In this document: positions 37,770-48,732 of the stretch, piece by piece
Position numbering within the stretch: the first letter of the stretch is position 1
Layout: each line of letters opens with the position of its first letter
Origin: Lineus longissimus
Taxonomy: Eukaryota > Nemertea > Pilidiophora > Heteronemertea > Lineidae
Assembly: GCF_910592395.1 (NCBI RefSeq)
Contig: NC_088325.1
Coordinates: 14,202,109 to 14,266,108, forward strand
Direction: 5' to 3'
Length of the DNA: 64,000 nucleotides
Notes under the pieces: model-generated
The model's database searches: none
Seen by the model: only the letters and a program-made list of their open reading frames with translations
Told to the model about the DNA's origin: nothing
Program-made: the position numbers and the translations under genes

Positions 37770-39840
37770 TGAGTCTATGTGTGATAGGTTTCCTTTAATA
37801 CCCCATGTGCTCTGCCAACTCTTGCATATAGTAATACAAAACTGTCATTCATGTATCAAAAGGACTCTCAGTCATAGTCATACACGTCTCATTCCAAGGG
37901 AAAGAGCCATCAGGACAATGGAAATTAACCGAGACTAAGAATACAAGAAAGAGTTTGGATAATGTCGTATAAAGTGGCCACAAAATGCCATCTGAGCAAC
38001 GCAGAATCATTGAGTTGACGAGAAGCTGATGAGACGGGAGCAGTTAATGAGGTTTTCACAATCAAGAAGAGACCTCTTCAGACGTTCATTATCATCTGGA
38101 TTATAGTCCCCGATTACGATACGTTACCACTGATGAATGCCTTGTTTTACTCCACTTAGGATATAACCTCCGGCTGACAAGGCCAGCATTCTCCCATGGC
38201 GCCAAACTCAGGACTTTAGGCAGAAGGGCCCAACACTGCCTGAATCAAAACAATTACACTGGCCATGCAAGGTTTTTAACCCTATACCATAATCTGAGAA
38301 GTTGCCGAGTGGTTTTTTCTCGCAAGAATATCTTGGCATCAGAAGTTGTGCGCAGTGCAAGGACACTGTAAATCAGTCACATCCATATGCCTGGTTTCTA
38401 CTCATAAATGTTATCAACTTTCAAGGACAATTTGCCTACTTAGAATTCCTCTTAGAATCAGAAAACTCCACAATAAGCCAATAAAACTTGATAAGAAATG
38501 AACAATTAGGAGAATTATTCTATACATGACAATTATTCATACTTTATGGTCACTTTCAAAGATATTTATCACAATTAAACCACTATTTGATGACATCTCT
38601 GAGAAGACTGATCGTTTCTCTCAGACAGACATATCAAAAACTTTAACTTTTCAAGGCAACCTTGAAGTTCAAGGCCATTCATGTAGCATGGTTATTTCTT
38701 ATGATATCATATCATATAACTTATTCCTTTTTCTACAGAGTCTCAAAATTTCCTGATTATATTGAAGATTTTTGACGCAAAAGCCACTGAATCCACCCAG
38801 ATGGGTATTCAGATCTAAGGGCTGTGATCGGGCCTAATTTCACCACAGCAATCTCCGTCTTTTCAGAATGGCCTTGACGGCTTTTGGTTCTGAACAGTCC
38901 ATATCATCATTTCCTAAGACATATTGATATCAATCACAATAAAACATCTATCTGATGGAGGTGTCCAAGAAAGACTGATCACTGAGTCGCGACAGACAAT
39001 TAGAAACTTGAAGGTTGCCTTGTCTGGCTATCCGATCAAATCCGACCGATAAACTATCCAAGAAATTAATAGAAAATGGAAATTAGACAGGATGTGTCGG
39101 AGACAATAACCGGAGCGTCGCTAACATGGTTTCTAGCTTTCATGAGATTTATTTGATCATACGAGGTGAATAACAGATGACAGAGATTGGTCTGAGGTAT
39201 TATTTCAATAGTGGCTGGATGATGTCGGAAATGTTCTTCCGCGATCTTGAATATAATTTCCTAACTAAGCCTCTTGGGAATGGGAAAGGTCAAGTATTCA
39301 AAACCTGTCAGCAGTATTGTCTCTAAAATCTGGACAGTGACCGTCCCCGCAAAGGCCGACTTCTTTATCATGGAAACAGGTCCAGGCAGACCTACGCTGC
39401 CATAGTCTTTTAAAGGTTCAGTCACAGCTGAACTTTTTTTGACCTCCTATCGATGTTTCACAAACTGTAGATTACATCATCATCCCCAACAGACAACATT
39501 TATAAAGCTGGAAACTATAATTCTGTCTCAAATTAAGCAAAACACAATCTTAATGAATGTTTTTCACTCACATTTTGACCTTTTTCTGACCTTTCGTCAA
39601 ATTCCATAAACTTCTGATTACAGTCAACATTACGGATGTCCCTTCTCCTAAAATCACCAAGCGCAAACAGCAGGTGGTTTGTCCAGCAAACATATTTATG
39701 ACGTCTGAGGTCGCCATGTTACATAGCATTGCCTCAACAATCAATTCCCTGTTGACCCCAAGGCTGACCTCTATTAGAGGATGAATCCGAGTGGGAAAAG
39801 GTGGTCAAATGCCACTTTTTCCAATCGAGAATAAGCAGTT
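37770..39840. other. Stretch with no firm gene
   Basis: A strong acceptor-like CTTTTTCTACAG ending at 38739 is followed by an open frame of about 25 codons, but no partner exon was identified. The rest is AT-rich with no repeats of note. Confidence 0.3.
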
Positions 39841-39854
39841 TGTGCCTTTTTTAA

Positions 39855-40175
39855 ACTAGCTGGTGGCTAACCAACAAGCTGCATCTAAATGAGCTACCCA
39901 TGGACCTCATACACTCAACACTCCATTCACTCAGATCAGATCTGAGAACCATCAGAAGCAATTATGGGGACAGGAGTTTCTCTGTCTGCGCTGCAAGGCT
40001 GTGGAATGGCCTGCCCGGCTCTCTGAGATCAGCTGAGGACTATGTGTCATTCAGAGGCCAGCTAAAGACTTGGCTCTTTGGGAAATTTTAATTATAAATC
40101 CAGGTGGCGCTTTTAACAGCTTTTTCCGTTCTAAGAAGCGCCCTAAAAATGATCTATTGTATGTATGTATGTATC
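39855..40175 (+). mobile_element. 3' end of a second LINE copy with hairpin and (TATG)n tail
   Basis: Codons 39855-40091 encode the end of a LINE reverse-transcriptase ORF: DRSFSVCAARLWNGLPGSLR, then SFRGQLKTWLF and a stop. The RSFSV.AARLWN.LP signature is typical of CR1/Jockey-clade C-termini. The 3' UTR has a hairpin (GGCGCTT at 40106-40112 pairing with AAGCGCC at 40136-40142), then CCTAAAAATGATCTATTG and TATG repeats. The layout matches the 22.6-kb copy, but protein and tail differ, so this is a related, not identical, family. The 5' side is truncated at a stop near 39854. Confidence 0.85.
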
Positions 40176-40854
40176 AGGACCAGAGGTTGACAGAACTGGA
40201 TGATTATCTTAAAACTTGTCAACACATGCAACAAATTTCACTTTGTGATTCCACATTATTCAAAGTACGCTCACACTTACCAATGTCATGATGTTATGCA
40301 AGTTGATCTCGGTCAACTAGTGACTTGAACTTTACCCCTCAGTCACTGGGCACTAAGACGAAAGAGTACGATACTGTTAGGTCATATCACCACACCCATG
40401 CCAGTGACACAACAGAGGGGAGAAATCCAAGACCAAAGGGGTCAAGTATTATACCAATCAACACTCCACTAATCGTATAACAAACAATGTTGCTGCACCT
40501 GATTTTTTAAAAGAACAATCACTTAGACATACACCTGAAATATTGCAGAAAAAGGACAACATGTGCACCAATGAGGCCATGTCCAAAATGAAAAGATTTG
40601 CTAATGAGTTGAAAACAAACACGCTTACCTTTTTGTTGACGATTTGATGATGAGTGAAACTTGTGTTGAAAATCTGAAGAAAAGAAGGCTTTATTCAAAG
40701 AAATACTTTTACAAGTCTGTTTTGGAAAGAGGAGTCGGTGGTAAAATATGTGAATGGTAAGAAAAGTACCTTGTGTGTCCTTTCATACACCACTATAGGG
40801 GAAACTGTGGATACACTGTCCATTACAAAGGGCCTGTTAGATGTAACCTTCAAT

Positions 40855-41026
40855 CTGAGGCCAGCTGAATTTACTCGGAGAGCTTGTTAGGCTTGACCCG
40901 GAGAGACGACAATATTTCGAGAGGGTGCTCCCAACCCCAGGGTCCCGGGTAGTAGAGGCCATCAAAATCTGCAAACAACTGGCCAAAAAGTGGTACGCAG
41001 CCTTGACAATCAGAAAAAGCAAATAG
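40855..41026 (+). CDS. Unrecognised short open frame
   Basis: About 56 codons are open to a TAG, with a protein-like composition (ELVRLDPERRQYFERVLP, then VVEAIKICKQLAKKWY). It is basic and amphipathic. No start codon lies in the frame, a stop precedes it and no clear acceptor was found. It may be a relic of a transposon or gene. No family is claimed. Confidence 0.2.
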
Positions 41027-41466
41027 AGTAATAGAGGACATTCACATTGGGTAATGTCACCTTATGAAATCTTCAACAGGCTGACCACTGCCAAAAGCCC
41101 TTTGGAGAGGTCACCAACACATCAATTTTTTAATGAAAAGCTTCCCAACGCATAACAGCAGCAAAAATATCATAACCAGAAGGGAATGATCATTTCTAGC
41201 ACAGCATGTTCTGTGATGACGGATACCTAAAACTGACCTGTGAAGTCTCTGAAGTCCTTTTCACCGACACACGATGACAGTTATCCCGTGCTCTTCTCAT
41301 CACTGCCTGCAAGCCACCTAAAACAAAAGAAAACCACTGAGTATTGAGCAGGGCTTCAAGATAAGAGATAAGAGGAGTATGGGAGTACTTTGGAGTACAC
41401 CCTTAATACCACTGTCCAACAAAACACCCTGCAGAACCACACCTCAAGTTGTGAAATACCCCTCAT

Positions 41467-42455
41467 GTACTTCCTCCCACAGAAGGTCCAAGGGAAGGAT
41501 CTTGTTTTTCCTGACCACCTTCAAGTTTGCCAGTGAAAGTAAGTTATGAGACAAATAACAGTTTTGGTCATGTGGGTAGATGTGTAGTGGGGCTCAACTC
41601 CTCCCATGCACAGTTCCAAGGAAGGTTCCTTGCCCTTTTAGAACCTGATTATCTCCAACTCAACTCTAGGCTATTGACAGCGAAAGTCATGGGAGCAGTT
41701 TTTGGTCATGTGGGTAGAGGGGTAGCAACTCCTCCCATGCACAGTTCCAAGGAAGGGTCCTTGCCCTTTTAGAACCTAATCATCTCCAACTCAACTCTAG
41801 GCTATTGACAGCGAAAGTCATGGGAGCAGTTTTTGGTCATGTGGGTAGATGTGTAGCAACTCCTCACATGCAAAGTTCCAAGGAACTAGGGTCCTTGCCC
41901 TTTTAGAACCTAATCATCTCCAACTCAACTCTAGGCTATTGACAGCGAAAGTCATGGGAGCAGTTTTTGGTCATGTGGGTAGATGTGTAGCAACTCCTCA
42001 CATGCAAAGTTCCAAGGAAGGGTCCTTGCCCTTTTAGAACCTAATCATCTCCAACTCAACTCTAGGCTATTGACAGCGAAAGTCATGGGAGCAGTTTTTG
42101 GTCATGTGGGTAGATGTGTAGCAACTTCTCCCATGCACAGTTCCAAGGAAGGGTCCTTGCCCTTTTAGAACCTCATCATCTTCAACTCAACTCTAGGCTA
42201 TTGACAGCGAAAGTCATGGGAGCAGTTTTTGGTCATGTGGGTAGATGTGTAGCAACTTCTCCCATGCACAGTTCCAAGGAAGGGTCCTTGCCCTTTTAGA
42301 ACCTCATCATCTTCAACTCAACTCTAGGCTATTGACAGCGAATGTCATGGGAGCAGTTTTTGCCCTTGTGGACAGATGAGGTACAGCTTTTACTAAGGTC
42401 CCAGTAAAGAACCCTGTCCTTCGAGAACCTGCCTCATCAGCTGATCTCAATATCT
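41467..42455. repeat. Tandem array of about eight 131-bp units
   Basis: GGTCATGTGGGTAGA marks units at 41566, 41704, 41835, 41969, 42100 and 42231, and a diverged one follows at 42362 (TGCCCTTGTGGACAGATGAG). Spacings are 138, 131, 134, 131, 131 and 131. A further diverged unit precedes the first (41467-41565). Inner units are nearly identical while the end units are much more diverged. Each unit contains GCACAGTTCCAAGGAAGG and TGACAGCGAAAGTCATGGG. Because 131 is not a multiple of three, each unit only restarts a short frame ending SLPF, so coding use is unlikely. Confidence 0.98.
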
Positions 42456-43053
42456 AATAGAGGAATGCAACCTTTCGACCATGACACTGATATTGAACTC
42501 ACATTTCTCCTTTTGGAGATACTGCTATTGAAACCAGCACAGCAACCCCGGATCCATCCTCCAGAGACAATTCTATACATGCAGACCCCACAAAGAACCC
42601 CTCACTCGCATACAAATATCATGAGGATTTTTTTTCCCGGTAATATGGGCCACAGTACCACACCCGTCACTTGTGTCAGTTCAATAATAGCTATCTACAC
42701 AACCCTAGATATAAAATTCTTTCACATGGATTGCCTGCGGAGTCTGATAAAATGCTGTCACCATAGAAATCGGTGTGCCCTTTTCATACAACTGTCAGAC
42801 GTCTCATAGGCTCGATGAGTTGGCACGGGATCTATTGCTTTATTGGCATTTGGATACTTGTTCTCGAGATTCATTCCATAAGGTCAGTGGCATGTTTTCC
42901 TTTCTGGCTCTAGCAGTGTCATTCTAAAAGTTTAATTTATTATTTGTACCCTACAAATGAATTGCGTAAGAACGCGATGGCGGAGTAAATTTTAAGTAAC
43001 AGTCGGTGATAGCCTCCCTTGAAAGTCCTTTTTAACTTGATATCTTTAAAACT

Positions 43054-43240
43054 AAAGGAAAATCTCAAAAAGATTTCAAGGGGATTTGTTGCTTTTGACA
43101 AAACGGAAATTTTTTGTTGAAATCTTTATCAAAATATCAAGGAATTTTAAAATCAAAGGAAAATTTCAAAAATATTTCAAGGGGGATTGTTGCTTCAGTC
43201 AAAACGGACATTTTTTGTTGAAATCTTTATCCAAATACCA
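43054..43240. repeat. Two-copy tandem duplication, 101-bp period
   Basis: AAAGGAAAATCTCAAAAAGA starts at 43054 and a variant at 43155. Both copies continue through a GACAAAACGGA/GTCAAAACGGA phrase and TTTTTTGTTGAAATCTTTAT. A partial third start may precede them. Confidence 0.92.
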
Positions 43241-43516
43241 AACACTAAACGAAATATAGACTGCAGACGACAATTTAGGTCCAGCAGAAGGCAAACGATC
43301 TGCTGCTTCTGTCAACGCCATTTCCACACATACATAGCCTTGGCTACACACAGCACGAGCATCAACACTAGTCGTCTGTTGTAGATCGTCGATAAGGCCA
43401 TTTATACCGGTAAAACCTTTGAAAGGTTGATCAAATTGTTCACAATCGATAATGATACGGGCTAAACAAGGATGAGAACACGTGCGGCTACAGAGTAACC
43501 TGCACGCAAACGACAA
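43199..43516 (-). CDS. Open frame of 105 codons next to E2F-like sites, function unknown
   Basis: The minus-strand frame starts with ATG at 43516, about 20 bases downstream of a pair of E2F-like sites, and encodes phrases such as GFTGINGLIDDLQQTT and CVEMALTEAADRLPSAG. Composition looks more protein-like than most frames here. Its 3' third enters the 101-bp repeat, so only the first part could be exonic. No splice donor is obvious and no family is recognised. Confidence 0.2.
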   Translation of the reverse strand: MSFACRLLCSRTCSHPCLARIIIDCEQFDQPFKGFTGINGLIDDLQQTTSVDARAVCSQGYVCVEMALTEAADRLPSAGPKLSSAVYISFSVWYLDKDFNKKCPF

Positions 43517-43535
43517 AATATCACGATATGCGGCA

Positions 43536-43566
43536 TTTTCCCGCTTTTCAGCTGCATTTTCCCGCC
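43536..43566. promoter_or_regulatory. Paired E2F-like sites
   Basis: GCATTTTCCCGC occurs twice 21 bases apart (TTTTCCCGC at 43536-43544 and TTTTCCCGCC at 43557-43566). TTTCCCGC is the canonical E2F/DP half-site. The spacing is about two helical turns. Confidence 0.45.
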
Positions 43567-44120
43567 TTTCAATTCTTCCGAGGCAAACGCGCTAGCTACT
43601 CGCGGAAGTGACTGGGAAAGAACGCTTAAAATCATGCTTCAGGTCTCATTTGTGGCCTACCAGACTCAACTTACTCAATTGCAAGAGCTGCAGCGCAGGA
43701 TCACGAATAACCTACCCCTCAGCCCCTCAGCCTCTCCGCCTCCTTCCCGCTCTTTTACTACACAATATACACTAACAGTTCGTTAGTGTACAGACGCTAT
43801 CGCGATATGAGTGATGGTGAGAAGAGAGATGTTTGAAAACCCGCAGAAAAATTCACACGGTGTTTTTACCGCTACAAACCTTGTCCATTATGTCTAGCTA
43901 TCCATTATTGGAATAAAACACACAATAGCTATCCCATAGATGTTCAAATGTTCCTATTGTCCGGTAAAACTGAGTAAAAAATGGGCATCTTTGCTAGAAA
44001 TCGGCACCGTGGCTGGCAGACGCACTTTGAATTCTCCTAACATACACCATCAATATGATAATAGGCGGGGTGTTGTCCGCGATTAGAGATTCTAACTGGC
44101 TCGTGCGGTAATCGATATCA

Positions 44121-44197
44121 TACGTCATCACGCGCAATGTCCCGCAATTGGGCTGGCGGCAATTCGTTTCGGCGCGAAAATTTTTGATTTATTCCCG
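44121..44197. promoter_or_regulatory. CRE-like and E2F-like sites
   Basis: TACGTCATCACG (44121-44132) resembles a CREB/ATF site and GGCGCGAAAA (44171-44180) is a full E2F consensus. ATTCCCGCGG follows at 44191. The area is locally CpG-rich. Together with the pair at 43.54 kb this could mark a promoter, but no transcript start is evident. Confidence 0.4.
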
Positions 44198-44449
44198 CGG
44201 TAAAAAGTATTGTGAACATAATAGCCAGCATAGTAGATTTTACAACTCTCGTAAAACACCAACTCATTACTTCCCGTCTTGTTCTGTTGCCGTATGGTGT
44301 ACGGTATAAAATATATTGCCATGCGTCCTTTAACTCTACAATACGTACGTTATTATATTATATTCACGTACATGGAGAGCCCTTCTCGGTCTTATCCAGA
44401 GGAAGGACTTAAACCCCGATTACCTCTCGAGAAGTAACTCCGCATATAA

Positions 44450-44690
44450 TTATATACAACATGTAATAATGCTTTGTCGGACACTCCCCTCTTGATAGCC
44501 CTTGATGCGCCAAGGGCATTGAAGGATTGGGTTTTGACCCCAAATAACATTGTCAAACCCGGCGATTAATCTCACCAACCACTTCCTCAAGGGTAGGGTA
44601 TGACCAGAACGGCCATTATGCCGGTCAGGTGGATCGAACCCCTGAACTCAAGGCGACAGCACACTGGCCAACAGACTGGCCACTCGAGAC
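44450..44690 (-). mobile_element. tRNA-derived SINE
   Basis: Read on the minus strand, TGGCCAGTCTGTTGG (44668-44682) serves as an A box and GGTTCGATCC (44631-44640) as a B box, about 27 bases apart, as in a tRNA gene. The body runs on to lower coordinates without coding potential. The tRNA cloverleaf is not preserved. The 3' border is approximate. Confidence 0.55.
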
Positions 44691-45092
44691 TCGAGACTCC
44701 AGTTTCCTCCTGCATTTGATACATTACAAATCACCCAATTTCGTTTACAGAGCTTAAAGTGCCCTTGTCCAAATTGACGCTCAACTCTCAACTCTATGTT
44801 TTTTCAAAGTAACGGAGGCAGTGACGGCACCTGACCGAATTGCAGCATATATGACAGGGCAAAAACAGTTGCACGTATTTTCATGGGGAGGGAGGGGAGC
44901 TGGGGTCTTTACTGATCGAAACCCCGGGATCGAAACTTCTGTTAGCAGTGATAAAGGAACTACAGAGTCTCCATCAGGAATCAAGAGCCCAATCACAGCC
45001 GGGCGATAGATTGCGTTGGCTGATCCGCCACAGTCGCTAGCCTGGAGGGCCCTTGTTCCGAGCGGAGTATTAGGCGTCTTTAAGACCCGTCT

Positions 45093-45341
45093 AGACGTCC
45101 TTAATTAAATTGAGTTGACCCTTAGAGTACAAGATCATCGCTTGCGACCTTTTGCCGTCGACATACGACTATGTCTGTGAATGTTGACCAAATATCAAAT
45201 AAAGCTTAAATCGAATGACGTTCCGTTTAGCAAACCAATAGTATTCATCTCAAAGGGTAGCGGCCGGGCAGCAGACGTCCCTAATTGAATAAAGTGACCC
45301 TTTATGGCCTAAGAGTACAAGATAATCGCTGTAGCCTTTTT
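45093..45341 (+). repeat. Diverged direct repeat of a possible LINE 3' tail
   Basis: GACGTCCTTAATTAAATTGA...AGTACAAGATCATCGCT (45093-45155) recurs diverged at 45274-45341. The first copy follows codons reading LAWRALVPSGVLGVFKTRLD, with FKTRLD resembling the WN.LP...FK.RLD tail of some LINE ORFs. This protein link is short and uncertain. Confidence 0.4.
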
Positions 45342-46062
45342 TCTTCAAATATATTTGTCTATGAAATGAGTTCGCAATCCGTGAATCTGAAGAAGAAGGT
45401 ATTAGGCGGTCCATCCTGATGTACATGTGTCCGCATTTCAATAAAGCCGACTTCGCCACTTCTCTTAAAGGGAAACTACAGGCCACGGACGGGCGGCCTG
45501 GTTAGTGTTCACGGGGTCACCGATAGGTCACCTCCCTCTCAATATTTCGCAAGCGTACCTCGTCCCTAAAGGGAAAGCTGGCAACCTCCCTCCCCCAGCG
45601 TACGAGGAAACTCATCACCCAACTTGTCATCAATAAAAGGGCCCAATGATTACTTCTGTTGGCCCACTCCCACATGCGCCCACTGTGCCTTGCCTATATC
45701 CCCCCTTTAATATTTGCCGGGCCAATACCTAATCGCACAAGGGGCTGCCAGCAACACTCCCTCAACGTCTGATGCGGCAACTCCATGGTCATCCTTTAAA
45801 GGGTCCAATGATCATAAACATCCGTCTCACCACTCAATAATGATTTGGCTAATTGATGCTCAAAGTGTCTGGCTGACACACTTGTGATAACGGAGATTTA
45901 TCTCCCTGTCACAAGGACAGTGTCCTCACGAGGCGAGACCGGGCGCTCGAGATGGCGCCAGGGGGAGATTCCGGAGAGGCGTTATCGCCGTCGCACTCCT
46001 TATGCAGGAGGGCAAATTGAGCTGTGCCTTTGGCGAACCTTCCCCCGCCTCCCTTTATCCTC

Positions 46063-46461
46063 AAAGCTGAACTGCATGCAAAAAGCCAGAGCGTCCCATG
46101 CGGCAATAGTAAGAAATTCAAACGACCGAAAGGTCCTTCTGAATACGGCCTGAAACATGATAGACCTCTAATGCTTCGATGCGCTTGATTTCAGAAACCA
46201 GCAAGCCACAGGACGATTCGCACAGTCTCGGAGAATTATGGAAGAGAAAAAAATCAAAATCTTCTCCAGGGATCCGAACCCGGGAACTCGGGCTCAGAAT
46301 ACGAACGCTCTAACCGTCTGAGCTAGGAGGGCTTTCTTGTGAATTTGGAGCATTGGAGGTATATCATGTTTCAGGCCGTATTCAGAAGGGCCTTTCGGTC
46401 GTTTGAATTTCTCACTATTGCCGCATGGGGTGCTCTGGTTTTGTGCATGCAGTTCAGCTTT
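46063..46461. repeat. Large inverted repeat, 112-bp arms, around a tRNA-like element
   Basis: Arm 46063-46174 and the reverse complement of arm 46350-46461 are equal in length and differ at about 8 of 112 positions (roughly 93% identity). The 175-base spacer holds a tRNA-like sequence. A transcript through this locus could fold into a long hairpin. It may be an inverted duplication, a foldback transposon or two opposite copies of one repeat. Confidence 0.93.
46263..46333 (-). pseudogene. tRNA-like sequence (tRNA pseudogene or SINE head)
   Basis: On the minus strand the D arm is intact (GCTC, loop with GG, GAGC; A box TAGCTCAGACGG) and the B box reads GGGTTCGGATCC. The T stem has a mismatch, the anticodon arm cannot form a normal 5-bp stem, and only the inner four base pairs of the acceptor stem remain. 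It is therefore not a functional tRNA gene. It sits exactly between the arms of the 112-bp inverted repeat. Confidence 0.65.
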
Positions 46462-47329
46462 AAAACCAGTCCATGAAGGATGTGGATAAAGCTGCCTTCG
46501 CATGTCGATATGTACTATAATAGGTATTGATAAACCACCAGTGGTGGTCCGGAATGAACCAATTTTTGGACAGCCCTGTTTGATATAGTTCTAGTATAAT
46601 GTAATAAGTGATTTAGTCATAATGCATTATACTGTCTTCGGTCTGGTATGAGTTTACCACTTGGCAACTGAAAGCTGAGATCAACTTCTAAAAGTTATCT
46701 GAACCAGCCATGCATTTTATCATCTTGTTCCCTACTTAAAATGGAGGAGGCGATATAACGGACTCCACTACTGCGCCTCTGTGCTAGGAGTGTACTCCCT
46801 GACTGTTCCTCAGTTGACCACCGGAACACCGAGCCCCTTTGATTACAATTCCCGATGCGATATTGCGTCTGAGATGGCCGACTGCTTCCTTCCCTCATGT
46901 TCCCATTGATTTCCTTCCCTTCCTCCAGACCGTCGACCCCGGCTCCCAGCCCCGGGTCTATACATATTTACCTCGTCTAGACGGTCCGAAGGGAACAGGG
47001 GCCGTCTCGGGAGTACATTCTTGGAACCCTTATCTGGACCCTGCACGACTGCCAGCCATGCGCCTCGTACTCTACACCTCGTCCAGACAGCTGCTTGGGC
47101 CCCAGGCTGTCACACACTGCCCCATGACATCCCTTAACTATTTGAGGTCTGGATTTTGATAAACTTAAGAAAATCTAATGCACGTAGAAGTGTCAAGCTA
47201 AGGAACCCACATCACATGTTGCAGATTACTTGGTTACGACACAGCAAATGTGCAGCAGCCAAGCCAAATAATAGTAGCCTGTGAATGGTCTCTCGTCTCT
47301 CTGGCCATCGTCTACTATTGTCCCAAACT

Positions 47330-47570
47330 AAAAGCCCAAAATAAACTCCTTTGAATATATAACACAAAGTCCAATATACCCCCTTTAATATGTAACTGAG
47401 CCCATGTAGCCCTTTTGTTATAACACAAAGCCCAATATACTAAATTACTCCCTTGAAATTGTCCCCAACTCAAGACCCACTCCCTTGAATATATAACATA
47501 ATTGTATATTCAAGGGAGTATAATGGGTTTATTTTATATTCAAGGGAGTACATTGGGCTTTGGAGTCAGG
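47330..47570. repeat. Cluster of inverted repeats around a 15-bp hairpin
   Basis: ACTCCCTTGAATATA (47479-47493) is followed after 11 bases by its exact complement (47505-47519). Related phrases flank it: ACTCC(T/C)TTGAATATATAAC to the left (about 47345) and TATATTCAAGGGAGTACATT to the right (about 47535), with AAGCCCAA on the left and TTGGGCTT on the right. The whole is an imperfect palindrome of about 240 bp. Confidence 0.8.
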
Positions 47571-48732
47571 CGTACTTATTATACGATGGCCAGAGAGCCC
47601 AGAGACCAATCACTGGCTACTGTGGCCAAAGCTGCGACTGAAGCTTCTCTAATCATCTTGGCTTCTGTGCTGGACGTCATTGGAACTCGCCCGTGGCGGC
47701 ACCTGGGCGAGTCTGATGATGCTCGCAACTGACAATCATGACAATTGAATCATCAGAGTCAGAAGACAGATGGTAGAAGGTCTGGGCTGGAAAACGGTAC
47801 TTCCTGGCCTGGTAAGGGATGGCTGTATAGATCATGTTCTACAAGGTTTCAAACGAACCTATGGGACTCAGTGGTATTGAGTGACCAGGTGGCCCAGTGT
47901 AGCAAAGCTATGGGGTCCTTGGTATTTCAGGCTATCAAAGCCTTGAAGATGGTTTCATAATATTTGTCATGCCCATCTGTCGTGTCCATGATGCAGTCTC
48001 AGGTAGTTTCCCTATTGACTTTTGAGGACTGTTAGAGGCCCAGGTGTCTGGTAATGCAATTCGATCTCAGAAAATCAGAAGTCAATTTGCAATGCAGCAA
48101 AGTCGATGTCCGATAACTACCTAAGAAACTTCCAGAGGCCCCTTAAAGGCACCATCTCACAGAAAATTAAGCTGATCCCTCAAATAGCTGGGACTTACTT
48201 GACTTCTGAAGGAATGTTTGGCAATAAATGGCCATGGCCCAACTGCCCATCAGCTGACGTTTGGTTGAGCGTGGTCTGGGCTTGTCCGGGCCATTTTTGG
48301 ACCAGTCAAAAGAATAATTGAAAGGTCTTGAAGACCATTTTCTATTTTACGATATAATGATGAACCTGCTTGATACTTTCAATCAAATACCATAGACGAA
48401 TAGGTAGAGAAATTTGGCTGGTAACCCAAGTGTTAGTATTTATGTCGGCCATTACGTCTCCCGACTGTTGTAGCATGGTACGGCGTTCGCCTCTGGACAG
48501 TTTTCACCCCTTTGACGTCATCTGTGGCTATTTTCACGACCTCTTCCGTTTACGGGAAACATTGATACAACTCGTACATGTTTGCAAACAAATATATTGG
48601 ACTAATTACCAGAAAGTTCACCATAACTGTCCCACTTGTTCGCAGACATGCACCAGACACGATATCGGACGTTTTGAATAATCATGCAAGAAAAAACACG
48701 TCGAAGTTATTTTTGAATAATAATTTGATCAA

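Noticed and set aside
40855-41026. Fragment of a Mab-21 or other named domain
   Set aside because: The charged helical pattern is suggestive, but no diagnostic residues could be matched, so no family name is given.
41467-42455. CRISPR array or coding repeat
   Set aside because: Units are 131-bp head-to-tail copies with no unique spacers, the sequence is eukaryotic, and the period breaks the reading frame.
46263-46333. Functional tRNA gene
   Set aside because: The anticodon arm and half of the acceptor stem cannot form, and the T stem has a mismatch, so it is called a pseudogene or SINE head.
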